Part shown: in pieces, positions 23,898-31,980 of the stretch
How the letters are laid out: every line of letters begins with the position of its first letter
Position numbering within the stretch: position 1 is the first letter of the stretch
Assembly (NCBI GenBank): GCA_045636205.1
Contig: JAZTXE010000058.1
Span: 1-57,315 of the forward strand
Length of the DNA stretch: 57,315 nt
From: JAZRUF01 sp045636205
Lineage (GTDB): Bacteria; Bacillota; Clostridia; Oscillospirales; JAAYXM01
Direction of reading: 5' to 3'
Notes under the pieces: generated by a model
What the model was told of the DNA's origin: nothing
Database searches by the model: none
Seen by the model: only the letters and a program-made list of their open reading frames with translations
Program-made: the position numbers and the translations under genes

Positions 23898-26291
23898 ATG
23901 GATAATTTATATTTAAAATCATGTGCAACGCTTGAGCTGGGTCGGGTTCTTGAAATGCTTTCCGCACACGCGGTCAGCAACAAAGCCAAGAAAAATGCTC
24001 TTGAGCTTGTACCGGATACGGACTGCGATGCGGTAAATTACTCCCAACAGCAGACCAGCGATGCGAAAAAACTCATAGGTCTGCGCGGTGCTCCACCGTT
24101 TTCCGGGATACGCGATGTGTCCGATTCCTTAAGACGTGCGGATGCGGGTGGAAGTCTTAATTTAAAAGAGCTTTTGGATATTGCATCCCTTTTGCGTACA
24201 GCGCGCATGGTGCGCGGGTATCTGAGTGAAGAGCGCGAAATATCCACGTGCCTTGACGGGCTTTTTAATTCCCTGAGTGCCAATAAGCATTTAGAGGAGA
24301 GCATAACGCGCGCAATAGTAAGCGAGGAAGAGGTAGCGGATGGTGCGAGTCCTGCGCTTGCGGACGTGCGCAGAAAGATGCGCGGGGCAAACGGTAAAAT
24401 ACGTGATGTTCTTCAGAAAATAGTCAGCTCGCCCACGCAGTCTAAATATTTGCAGGAGAATATTATAACCCAGCGCTCGGGACGTTATGTTGTACCGGTA
24501 AAAAGCGAGCATAAAGGCGATATTGGCGGCTTGGTTCATGATGTATCATCATCCGGTGCTACGCTGTTTATAGAGCCGATGCAGGTGGTATCGCTCAATA
24601 ACGAATTGCGTGAGCTGGAAGCCAAGGAAAAGAAGGAGATTGACCGGATTTTAGCCGAGCTCTCCGCAGAGGTATCCTCTTTCAGTGATACAATAAGCCG
24701 TGATTTTGAGCTGCTGTGTACGCTTGATTTAATCTTTGCAAAAGCTAAGCTATCGTATCAGCTCAACGCGGATGAACCGGAGATAAACGACAAGGGTCAA
24801 ACGCTTCTTAAAAATGCGCGCCATCCATTACTTGATGCGGAGAAGACGGTTCCTATATCCGTTCAGCTCGGAATAGGGTTTGATACGCTTATCATAACCG
24901 GCCCCAATACGGGAGGTAAAACCGTGGCGCTTAAAACCGTCGGTTTGATGACGCTTATGGCAGAGTGCGGGTTGCATATTCCGGTCGCGAGCGGCAGCCG
25001 TATATCCACGTTTGAGAGAATATATGCCGATATTGGTGATGAGCAGAGCATAGAACAGTCACTCTCTACGTTTTCCTCACACATGAAAAATATAGTCGGA
25101 ATGCTCGAAGGTGTTGACAGTCGCACACTTATTTTGTTTGACGAGCTGGGTGCGGGAACCGACCCCGTAGAAGGTGCAGCACTTGCGGTTTCCATAATTG
25201 AGTATGCGCGCAAGATGGGTGCTCGCGTTGTTGCGACCACGCACTATACCGAGCTTAAATCATATGCGCTTACAACCGAGCGTGTAGAAAATGCGTCGTG
25301 CGAGTTTGATGTTGAGACGCTAAAACCCACCTATAAGCTTTTGATAGGTGTGCCCGGCAAGAGTAATGCTTTTGCAATCGCGTCACGCTTGGGGCTTTCT
25401 GATTATATTATAGAGCGTGCGCGCTCTCTTGTAGACAGTGAAGACCAGCGTTTTGACGAGGTGCTCGCACGTCTTGAGGAAAAGCGAAATGCGCTTGAAA
25501 CCGAGCTTAGTCAGGCGGAAAAACAGCGGCGTGAGGCGGAACTTCTCACTCGCCGTGCCCGCGAGTTTGACGATGAGATAGAAAAACGGCGCGAAGCGGA
25601 GTTTAAGAAAGCGAAAGCGGATGCTGAGCGTATGCTTAGAGATGCTCGCGCGGCAGCGGATGAGATATTTGATGAAATTGATGCGCTGCGTAAAGCGCAA
25701 CGCAAGAAGGATAATTATCAGCAGATAAACGATGCGCGTGCCGCGCTTAAGCACAGCTTAAACGATGCAGATCGCGCGCTCAACCGCGCGGGTGGTGAAA
25801 GAGCCAAGAACCTTATCGCGCCGGCACCTGCAAGACCACTCAAAGTGGGTGATACAGTTGAGCTCATTGAGCTGGGTACCAAGGCGACGGTTCTCAGTGT
25901 TCCGGATAAATCGGGTATGGTTCAGGTGCAGGCGGGTATATTAAAGGTAAACGTAAACCAAAATAAGCTTAAGCTTTTGGAGGAGAGCGGCAAGAAAACC
26001 GTTGAAGCGTTTATAGCGAAGAAACAGGCGGAACTTCGTAATATCAAAATCAGTCAGGATATAGATGTGCGCGGAATGATGTCTGACGAGGCGGTGGATA
26101 CCGTGGAGAGGTATCTGGACAATGCGTTTATGGCAAAGCTTAACACCGTGACGGTAATCCACGGAAAGGGCACCGGAGCGCTCAGAAAAGCTATCCAGAC
26201 GCGTCTGCGCTCACATCCACACGTCAAGAGTTTCCGATTAGGCACCTTCGGCGAAGGCGAGAGCGGTGTTACGGTTATTGAGCTTAAATAA
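23898..26291 (+). CDS. mutS2: Endonuclease MutS2
   Basis: 797 residues, normal for the family. MutS2 lacks the mismatch-recognition domain of MutS. It opposes recombination and, as shown in other Firmicutes, acts on collided ribosomes. Core and clamp helices (about 1-300) precede the ATPase with GPNTGGKTVALKTVG (Walker A) and ILFDELGAGTDPVEGAAL (Walker B). A long charged coiled coil (about 510-620) follows, then a KOW-like strand region and the C-terminal Smr nuclease domain with DVRGMMSDEAVDTVERYLD and VIHGKGTGALRKAI. Two ATGs (23889, 23898) are possible; AGAGG spacing favours 23898. Confidence 0.95.
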   Translation: MDNLYLKSCATLELGRVLEMLSAHAVSNKAKKNALELVPDTDCDAVNYSQQQTSDAKKLIGLRGAPPFSGIRDVSDSLRRADAGGSLNLKELLDIASLLRTARMVRGYLSEEREISTCLDGLFNSLSANKHLEESITRAIVSEEEVADGASPALADVRRKMRGANGKIRDVLQKIVSSPTQSKYLQENIITQRSGRYVVPVKSEHKGDIGGLVHDVSSSGATLFIEPMQVVSLNNELRELEAKEKKEIDRILAELSAEVSSFSDTISRDFELLCTLDLIFAKAKLSYQLNADEPEINDKGQTLLKNARHPLLDAEKTVPISVQLGIGFDTLIITGPNTGGKTVALKTVGLMTLMAECGLHIPVASGSRISTFERIYADIGDEQSIEQSLSTFSSHMKNIVGMLEGVDSRTLILFDELGAGTDPVEGAALAVSIIEYARKMGARVVATTHYTELKSYALTTERVENASCEFDVETLKPTYKLLIGVPGKSNAFAIASRLGLSDYIIERARSLVDSEDQRFDEVLARLEEKRNALETELSQAEKQRREAELLTRRAREFDDEIEKRREAEFKKAKADAERMLRDARAAADEIFDEIDALRKAQRKKDNYQQINDARAALKHSLNDADRALNRAGGERAKNLIAPAPARPLKVGDTVELIELGTKATVLSVPDKSGMVQVQAGILKVNVNQNKLKLLEESGKKTVEAFIAKKQAELRNIKISQDIDVRGMMSDEAVDTVERYLDNAFMAKLNTVTVIHGKGTGALRKAIQTRLRSHPHVKSFRLGTFGEGESGVTVIELK

Positions 26292-26414
26292 CGACAATTG
26301 TAAAAAGATGTAAATTGCGCGTAAAAACTGATTTTAGGGATAGAAAAAATGAACAATTTCATTGCGCGAAACTCAAAAAAATTTGAGTATGTATCCATAA
26401 AGTGTGAAAAAAGG

Positions 26415-26443
26415 TTGACTTAATGCGCTAAAATTGTTATGCT
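26415..26443 (+). promoter_or_regulatory. Promoter of the HPr/Crh-like gene
   Basis: -35 TTGACT (26415-26420), 17-base spacer, -10 TATGCT (26438-26443), about 35 bases before the start codon. Confidence 0.65.
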
Positions 26444-26477
26444 TTAGTTATCAGATTGAGAATGGAGGAAACGCTTC

Positions 26478-26741
26478 ATGTGTTCCAAAGAAGTCTTAAT
26501 AAACAATCAAATAGGTTTGCGTGCGAGACCGGCGACCTTCTTTATACAGAAAGCCAATGAGTTTAAGTGCAGTATTCAGGTAGAGCGCGAGGAGCGCCGC
26601 GTGAATGCCAAGAGCTTGCTGGGTGTTTTATCACTCGGTATCGTTAAAGGTACGCAGGTAACTATTATTGCAGACGGACCGGGTGAGAAAGAAGCTATAG
26701 AAGCTTTGACCGAGCTGGTAAATTCAAACTTTTCGGAATAA
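26478..26741 (+). CDS. HPr family protein with Arg at the active site (Crh-like)
   Basis: 87 residues, full HPr fold. In PTS HPr, His15 in GLHARPA takes the phosphate from enzyme I. Here the motif is GLRARPATFF with Arg at exactly residue 15, so PTS phosphotransfer is not possible. The regulatory Ser46 is kept (NAKSLLGVLSLGI), which HPr kinase phosphorylates for CcpA co-repression. This is the pattern of Bacillus Crh, which has Gln15 instead. I therefore infer a regulatory, not a transport, role. It has its own promoter, a GGAGGAAA site and a terminator. The HPr kinase gene is not in the window. Confidence 0.88.
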   Translation: MCSKEVLINNQIGLRARPATFFIQKANEFKCSIQVEREERRVNAKSLLGVLSLGIVKGTQVTIIADGPGEKEAIEALTELVNSNFSE

Positions 26742-26770
26742 TTGAGAATTTTGTTGTATGCAAAAGTCGT

Positions 26771-26800
26771 AAGCGCCGCATTTTATTGATGCGGCGCTTT
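26771..26800 (+). terminator. Terminator of the HPr/Crh-like gene
   Basis: Arms AAGCGCCGCAT (26771-26781) and complement (26789-26799), then TTTGCTTG. The T run is short, so some read-through into uvrC is likely. Confidence 0.65.
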
Positions 26801-26821
26801 GCTTGTAATGAGGTAAGTTTA

Positions 26822-28645
26822 ATGGGTTTTGAAAAAGTAGATGTTCATGACAAAGCTCTTTCTTTGCCGTCTAAACCGGGTGTTTACCTTATGCTTGATA
26901 AAAACCGCGAGGTAATATACGTCGGCAAAGCGAAAAAACTTATAAACCGCGTGAGTTCGTATTTTCGTGAAAATCCAAACCATAATTATAAAACCGCTGT
27001 CATGGTGCGTCAGGTATGGGATTTTGATTATATTGTTACGGACACGGAATTTGAAGCGCTGGTTCTGGAAAACTCACTTATTAAGCGACATATGCCGAAG
27101 TATAATATTCTGCTCAAGGATGATAAGGGGTATCCGTTTATACGTTTAAGTTCAGATGAGCCGTACCCAAGGTTTTCAATAGTGTCAAAACCGGGTGACG
27201 ATAAGGCGAGATATTTTGGACCTTATAGCGGCCGCAGTTACTCAAAACAGGCGATAGAAGCGGTCAGCCAGGCGCTCGGACTTCCGCGCTGCTCGCGGAA
27301 GTTCCCGCGCGATATAGGCAAGGACAGACCGTGCCTTAACTATCATTTAGGCAAGTGCAGTGCAGTGTGCTCAGGTAAAATAAGCCAAAGTGAATACCGC
27401 GCAATGATTGACAAGGCGGTAATGATTTTTGAGGGAAAACTTGATATAATAGTAGAGGAAATGAAAGAGCGCATGGAAAATCATGCGGAACTTCTTGAGT
27501 TTGAAAAGGCGGCAAAGCTTCGCGACCAGATAAACGCGATAAGTAAATTAGGCGTGCGCCAGAAAGTTATGAGCGGTATTCTTTCGGATACGGATGTAAT
27601 AGCCGTGCATACCGGTGCGAGCAAAACCGCATTTGCCGTGCTAAACTATATTGACGGTGCTCTTCTTGAAAGGCATGTTCATGTTATGGATACTCCGGTT
27701 TATGCCGACCGTGCTGAGCTTATGGCGGGCTTTTTAAAACAGTATTATATGCCGCGCAAGGTTTTTCCAAAGAATATTTATGTTTCGGATGCGCCTGAGG
27801 ATGCGGAGGTATTTGAAAAGTGGCTTAGCGATATAGGCGGAAGCCGAGTGTATATAACCGCGCCGCAGCGTGGGGACAAGCTCAAGCTTGTTGAGATGGC
27901 AGCGGAAAATGCGCGTGAGAATATACGCATGACCGAGGACCGAGAAGAGATCGCAAACCGGACTCTTGAGGATTTAAAAAGCCTTTTGGGACTATCAAAG
28001 CTTCCAGCACGTATAGAAGCATACGATATTTCAAATACTGCGGGCAAGGAGATTGTAGGCTCGATGGTGGTTTATAAAAACGGTGAGCCGCGGAAAAGGG
28101 ATTACCGCAGATTTAAAATAGAAACTCTTTCAGATCAGGACGATTGCGCGGCGATGCGTGAGATGCTCGGTCGGAGATTAGCTCGCATGCAGGAAGGTGA
28201 CGAAAAGTTTTCCGAGGTTCCAGATTTGATATTGCTCGACGGCGGTATAACCCAGACGGGTGCGGTGCGCTCTCTCATGCAGGATATGGGAGTGGATATA
28301 CCGACTTTCGGTATGGTAAAAGATGACCGGCACAGAACGCGCGCGATAGTAAATCATAAGGGTGAGGAAATAGGAATTTCGGCAAACCCTGCGGTATTCA
28401 GGCTTATCGGGAGTATCCAGGAGGAGGTCCATAGATTTGCCATAGAGTACCACCGCAAGCTAAGGGACGCGGCGGTATCATCGTCAAGCCTTGAGAAAAT
28501 ACAGGGGGTAGGAAAAGTGCGAGCAGGGGCTTTGCTCAGGAAATTTAAAAGTATAGCAAACATTAAAAATGCATCGCGTGAGGAATTGGCGGCTGTCGTG
28601 CCGAGCGATGTGGCAGATGAGATATACATGCATTTTCACAAATAA
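26822..28645 (+). CDS. uvrC: UvrABC excinuclease subunit C
   Basis: 607 residues. UvrC makes both cuts in nucleotide excision repair. The N-terminal GIY-YIG nuclease reads PGVYLMLDKNREVIYVGKAKKL; a zinc-type cysteine group (PRCSRKFPRD, PCLNYHLGKCSAVC) follows, then the UVR motif (FEKAAKLRDQINAI), the RNase H-like C-terminal nuclease with EAYDISNTAGKEIVGSMVV, LILLDGG and GMVKDDRH, and HhH motifs at the end. ATG 26822 behind TGAGGTAA. No SOS box is seen in front of it. Confidence 0.97.
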   Translation: MGFEKVDVHDKALSLPSKPGVYLMLDKNREVIYVGKAKKLINRVSSYFRENPNHNYKTAVMVRQVWDFDYIVTDTEFEALVLENSLIKRHMPKYNILLKDDKGYPFIRLSSDEPYPRFSIVSKPGDDKARYFGPYSGRSYSKQAIEAVSQALGLPRCSRKFPRDIGKDRPCLNYHLGKCSAVCSGKISQSEYRAMIDKAVMIFEGKLDIIVEEMKERMENHAELLEFEKAAKLRDQINAISKLGVRQKVMSGILSDTDVIAVHTGASKTAFAVLNYIDGALLERHVHVMDTPVYADRAELMAGFLKQYYMPRKVFPKNIYVSDAPEDAEVFEKWLSDIGGSRVYITAPQRGDKLKLVEMAAENARENIRMTEDREEIANRTLEDLKSLLGLSKLPARIEAYDISNTAGKEIVGSMVVYKNGEPRKRDYRRFKIETLSDQDDCAAMREMLGRRLARMQEGDEKFSEVPDLILLDGGITQTGAVRSLMQDMGVDIPTFGMVKDDRHRTRAIVNHKGEEIGISANPAVFRLIGSIQEEVHRFAIEYHRKLRDAAVSSSSLEKIQGVGKVRAGALLRKFKSIANIKNASREELAAVVPSDVADEIYMHFHK

Positions 28646-28659
28646 GGAGGAGTTTTAAG

Positions 28660-29202
28660 ATGAGAGTAATTACCGGTTCTGCGAGGGGACGCAAGATTAA
28701 AACCTTGGAGGGAATGGACACGCGCCCGACTACGGACAGAATAAAGGAGTCTATTTTCAATATAATTCAGTTTGACGTTGAGGGAAGACGTGTACTCGAT
28801 TTGTTTGCCGGTAGCGGGCAGATGGCGATAGAAGCTATAAGCCGAGGTGCAAAGTCTGCGGTAGCTATTGACAGTGCGTCTGCCGCGGTAGCTGTAATAC
28901 GCGAAAACGTAAAGACCTGCGGTTTTCAGAATGAGATTCAGGTAACTCAGGCGGATTTTAAAAGTTTTTTGAAAGCTGCACCCGGCAAGTTCGATTTGAT
29001 ATTTTTAGATCCGCCTTATCGCAATGAAATGATAAATCAGGCGCTTGAATTAATCGAGCAGATTGACATATTGTCAGAAGGTGGTATAATAGTATGTGAA
29101 ACCGAGCGTGATAAACGCCTTATAGATGTATCCGCTCCTTATGAAAAGGGGCGCGAATACTTGTACGGTAAGAGCAAAATCACAATCTATCGGAAGGGGT
29201 AA
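28660..29202 (+). CDS. rsmD: 16S rRNA (guanine966-N2)-methyltransferase
   Basis: 180 residues. It methylates G966 of 16S rRNA. Seen: N-terminal RVITGSARGRKIKTLEG and RPTTDRIKESIFNI, SAM loop VLDLFAGSGQMAIEAISRGA, and the catalytic DPPY motif in LIFLDPPYRNE. ATG behind AAGGAGGAG, 14 bases after uvrC. rsmD-coaD is a conserved pair. Confidence 0.95.
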   Translation: MRVITGSARGRKIKTLEGMDTRPTTDRIKESIFNIIQFDVEGRRVLDLFAGSGQMAIEAISRGAKSAVAIDSASAAVAVIRENVKTCGFQNEIQVTQADFKSFLKAAPGKFDLIFLDPPYRNEMINQALELIEQIDILSEGGIIVCETERDKRLIDVSAPYEKGREYLYGKSKITIYRKG

Positions 29203-29206
29203 GGTA

Positions 29207-29698
29207 ATGAAACTGGCTATTTGTCCGGGTAGCTTTGACCCTATTACCATGGGGCATTTGGATATAATCCGGCGCGCAGCTGCGATTTTTGATAAAGTGG
29301 TCGTTATGGTCATGGTCAATGCTAAAAAGACGAAAACTTGCCTTTTCACAGCCGAGGAGCGTGTCGAGCTTATAAAACGTGCAACCTCGGATATTCCGAA
29401 TGTTTCAGTCGAGTTTTCAGGAAAACTTCTTGCGCAACTCGCGCAGGAAAAGGGCGAGTGCGTAGTCGTTAAGGGACTGCGCGTTATAAGCGATTTTGAG
29501 AGCGAATTTCAGATGGCGCTTATAAACCGCCGCCTGAACAAGGAACTTGAGACTGTGTTTTTGCCGACGTCGGAGGAGTATTTGTATTTATCGTCAAGCT
29601 TAGTAAAAGAAGTTTGCAGCTTGGGTGGGGATATTTCCGGTTTTATTCCGAGCGAAATTTTACGTGATGTGCAAAATAAAATTGCAGGAGGGGTTTAA
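29207..29698 (+). CDS. coaD: Phosphopantetheine adenylyltransferase
   Basis: 163 residues. It makes dephospho-CoA from 4'-phosphopantetheine and ATP. Starts MKLAICPGSFDPITMGHLDII, with the TxGH adenylyl-transfer motif, then KGLRVISDFESEFQMALINR, and the SSSLVKEVCSLGGDISGFIP end block. ATG 29207 has GGGGTAAGG before it and sits four bases after rsmD; the frame is open further upstream inside rsmD. The next gene starts one base after its stop. Confidence 0.96.
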   Translation: MKLAICPGSFDPITMGHLDIIRRAAAIFDKVVVMVMVNAKKTKTCLFTAEERVELIKRATSDIPNVSVEFSGKLLAQLAQEKGECVVVKGLRVISDFESEFQMALINRRLNKELETVFLPTSEEYLYLSSSLVKEVCSLGGDISGFIPSEILRDVQNKIAGGV

Positions 29699-29699
29699 T

Positions 29700-30173
29700 T
29701 TGGCAAGCAGAATAGACGAATTGGTAGATATGCTTTATGATATGGTGTCGGACGCATGGGCGCTTCCGCTCAGTGGTGAGAAGTGTCTGCTCGAAAGGGA
29801 TAAGGCGCTTGACCTTATCGAAGAAATTCGCGCTAATTTACCCAAGGATTTGGAGACTGCTCATCGTATAGTTGAGGACCGCAATGTTATTTTGGCGGAA
29901 GCTAAGCGCGAGGCTGAGTCTATAAAGCGGGCGGCGGAAGAACGCGCGCGCCATATGGTAGCTGAGGATGAAATCCTTATCACCGCACGTCAGAAAGCCA
30001 ACGAGCTTACGACGGTTGCGGAAACCAGAAGCCGCGATATTTGCAGAGCTGCAAACGAGTATGTTGAGGACATGCTTTTGCGTGTTGAGGATGTAATGAA
30101 GCAGGCTCTTGAGGAGACGCGCAAATCCCGCCAGCAATTTAAAAGCTTAAGCAATAATAAAAAAGAAGACTAA
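29700..30173 (+). CDS. Coiled-coil protein of unknown function, often labelled ATPase
   Basis: 157 residues from TTG 29700, placed seven bases behind AGGAGGGG. The start is supported because every longer frame overlaps coaD. After a short N-terminal part (ASRIDELVDMLYDMVSDAWALPLSGEKCLLERDK) almost the whole chain is charged, Ala- and Glu-rich helix, with heptads from about residue 55 to 145 (VILAEAKREAESIKRAAEERA and following). It resembles the ATP synthase b/V-type H subunit coiled coils and DivIVA-like scaffolds, hence the usual database label, but has no nucleotide-binding motif. It has no membrane segment. Tight linkage to coaD and closeness to the dcw cluster hint at envelope or division structure (inference). 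Confidence 0.75.
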   Translation: MASRIDELVDMLYDMVSDAWALPLSGEKCLLERDKALDLIEEIRANLPKDLETAHRIVEDRNVILAEAKREAESIKRAAEERARHMVAEDEILITARQKANELTTVAETRSRDICRAANEYVEDMLLRVEDVMKQALEETRKSRQQFKSLSNNKKED

Positions 30174-30190
30174 ACCATAAACGAAATTTA

Positions 30191-30230
30191 AAACGCAGAT
30201 TGGCTTTAAAAAGCTAATCTGCGTTTTTTT
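30191..30230 (+). terminator. Terminator of the rsmD-coaD-coiled-coil genes
   Basis: Eleven-bp arms AAACGCAGATT (30191-30201) and complement (30216-30226), extended inward by GGCTTT/AAAGCT pairs, then a long T run. Very strong. Confidence 0.92.
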
Positions 30231-30318
30231 ATTTTTTTCGGCAGTTTGACAATGGTGAGAATCAAAAAACAATAAAATTAAATGGGATGAATTGCCTTTT
30301 TAAACATCGTAAACTATC

Positions 30319-30362
30319 TGTGGTGTACATGACTGTACATATACCACAATCTGTTGTGGTAT
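30319..30362. promoter_or_regulatory. Operator-like palindrome upstream of the dcw cluster
   Basis: Nine-bp arms ATACCACAA (30341-30349) and TTGTGGTAT (30354-30362) are a perfect inverted repeat with a 4-base centre. The half-site TGTGGT occurs again at 30319-30324, where it can pair with ACCACA as an alternative. The factor is unknown. The remainder of 30231-30506 is A+T-rich. Confidence 0.45.
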
Positions 30363-30397
30363 GTCGAAAATGCATAAAATGCCCCACTTTGCACCAT

Positions 30398-30411
30398 CGA
30401 ACAGTTGTTCG
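30398..30411. promoter_or_regulatory. LexA/DinR (SOS) box
   Basis: CGAACAGTTGTTCG is a perfect match to the Firmicute SOS box CGAAC-N4-GTTCG. It fills the spacer of a weak candidate promoter, TTGCAC (30389-30394) and TGTAAA (30412-30417). The nearest downstream gene is mraZ, about 200 bases away. That LexA binds here is inference from the motif. Confidence 0.6.
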
Positions 30412-30506
30412 TGTAAAAATGAACAAATAGAGTTTGAAATTGGCAAAATTTGCGTAAAACTATCAAAAAAATCTAATTTTATTTACTAAAAAAATTATTT
30501 TTACTA

Positions 30507-30535
30507 TTGCATTTTTCTGAAAAAATTAGTATAAT
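30507..30535 (+). promoter_or_regulatory. Promoter of mraZ and the dcw cluster
   Basis: -35 TTGCAT (30507-30512), 17-base spacer, perfect -10 TATAAT (30530-30535). Transcription would begin near 30542, directly ahead of the GTGG repeats. Confidence 0.75.
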
Positions 30536-30543
30536 ATTAACAA

Positions 30544-30570
30544 AGTGGTGCGAAGTGGTGCACTAGTGGA
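30544..30570 (+). promoter_or_regulatory. MraZ-box direct repeats
   Basis: AGTGGTG occurs at 30544-30550 and 30554-30560 and AGTGGA at 30565-30570, about one helical turn apart; another GTGG is at 30586. Known MraZ regulators bind three or more such GTGG-type repeats at 10-bp spacing near their own promoter. The position just past the -10 suggests autorepression. Confidence 0.65.
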
Positions 30571-30607
30571 TGAAGATGCATTAAAGTGGTTTAAGGAGGT
30601 GCAGGAA

Positions 30608-31018
30608 TTGAGAGGCGAATATACACATAGTCTTGACGCTAAGGGACGTCTGTTTATTCCTGCGAAATTCCGTGAAGAGCTTGGTTTTTCATTCGTAGTT
30701 ACAAAGGGCTTGGGCGAGTGCCTGGCGGTTTACCCGATGCAGGAGTGGACAAGCTTTGAAGAGAAAATCAGAAGCCTTCCCACTAAAAAGGCACGTCAGC
30801 TTCAGATGTTCTTTATTGCATCAGCTCAGGATTGTGAAATCGACGGTCAAGGGCGCGTGCTTATATCTCAGAAGCTGCGCGAATATGCAGGACTAAATAA
30901 AAATGTGGTTATAGCCGGTATGACAAACTACATGGAAATCTGGGATGAGGATAAGTGGAACGATATGTCCCTTACTCCGGATGCCATTGCTGATATTATG
31001 GAGGAGAGCGGAATATGA
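30608..31018 (+). CDS. mraZ: Transcriptional regulator MraZ
   Basis: 136 residues. MraZ is an AbrB-like ring-forming regulator of the division and cell wall cluster. Two repeats of the fold carry the signatures HSLDAKGRLFIPAKFR and CEIDGQGRVLISQKLR. Start TTG 30608 is chosen: AAGGAGGTG lies seven bases before it and MRGEYTHSLD is the family N-terminus; the frame further upstream runs through the operator repeats. Its stop overlaps the rsmH start (ATGA), so the two are translationally coupled. Confidence 0.95.
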   Translation: MRGEYTHSLDAKGRLFIPAKFREELGFSFVVTKGLGECLAVYPMQEWTSFEEKIRSLPTKKARQLQMFFIASAQDCEIDGQGRVLISQKLREYAGLNKNVVIAGMTNYMEIWDEDKWNDMSLTPDAIADIMEESGI

Positions 31019-31962
31019 GCATAGAGTGTGCGCATAAACCGGTTCTTCTGGATGAATGCATTGAGGCACTTGCGATACGCTCCGACGGTGTGTATGTGGA
31101 TGGAACATTGGGAAGAGCGGGGCATTCCTCCGAGATTGTAAAAAAACTTGGTGCAGGCGGGTGCCTGATAGGAATTGACCGTGATTCGGATGCGATTGAA
31201 GCGGGAAATAAACGCCTTGGTGAGTATAAAGATAAGGTTAAATTATATCACGGAAACTTCCGGGATATGGCGTACATACTTGATGAGCTTAAGGTGAGTG
31301 GGGCGGACGGAATTCTCCTGGATTTGGGTGTTTCCTCGCCACAGCTTGACGAAGCTGAGCGTGGTTTTTCTTATATGGAGGACGCGCCGCTTGATATGAG
31401 GATGGACAGGTCCTGCGGTATGACGGCTGCAGAGCTTGTAAACACAGCGGCAGAAGAAGAGCTTGCGCGTATTCTCTTTGAATATGGCGAAGAGCGATAC
31501 TCGCGCCGCGTAGCGGGTAACATTGTACGTTATCGCGAGAAGAAAAAGATAGAAACAACGCTTGAGCTTGTCGGGATTATAAAAAGTGCGATGCCGTCAT
31601 CCGCACTCAGGGAAAAGCAACATCCGGCGAAGAGAAGCTTTCAGGCACTGCGAATAGCCGTAAATGATGAGCTCGGAGCACTTACTCAGGTTCTTGAAAA
31701 TGCAGTCGGATGCTTAAACGCGGGCGGACGGCTTGCGATAATAACATTTCATTCGCTTGAGGACAGATTGGTTAAAAAAAGCTTTAAGCAGATGGCAAAT
31801 CCGTGTACATGCCCGCCGGAGATTCCGATGTGCGTATGCGGGAAAAAGCCGCTGATAGATATTGTGACCGGAAAGCCGATAGTGCCGACTCCGGAAGAGA
31901 TTGAAAGAAACCCAAGAGCGCGCAGCGCAAAGCTCAGAGTGGCGATAAAGAGAGATTTATAA
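31015..31962 (+). CDS. rsmH: 16S rRNA (cytosine1402-N4)-methyltransferase
   Basis: 315 residues (MraW). It methylates N4 of C1402 in the ribosomal P site. Seen: HKPVLLDECIEAL, SAM loop DGTLGRAGHSSEI, GILLDLGVSSPQLDEAERGFSY, RMDRS, KRSFQALRIAVNDEL and IITFHSLEDRLVK. All standard. Second gene of the dcw operon, ATG inside the end of mraZ. Confidence 0.97.
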   Translation: MSIECAHKPVLLDECIEALAIRSDGVYVDGTLGRAGHSSEIVKKLGAGGCLIGIDRDSDAIEAGNKRLGEYKDKVKLYHGNFRDMAYILDELKVSGADGILLDLGVSSPQLDEAERGFSYMEDAPLDMRMDRSCGMTAAELVNTAAEEELARILFEYGEERYSRRVAGNIVRYREKKKIETTLELVGIIKSAMPSSALREKQHPAKRSFQALRIAVNDELGALTQVLENAVGCLNAGGRLAIITFHSLEDRLVKKSFKQMANPCTCPPEIPMCVCGKKPLIDIVTGKPIVPTPEEIERNPRARSAKLRVAIKRDL

Positions 31963-31980
31963 GAGAGGAAGTTTTAAAGC

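Noticed and set aside
26371..26388. ACTCAAA/TTTGAGT hairpin after mutS2
   Set aside because: Weak A-T stem without a T run; probably chance in an A-rich gap.
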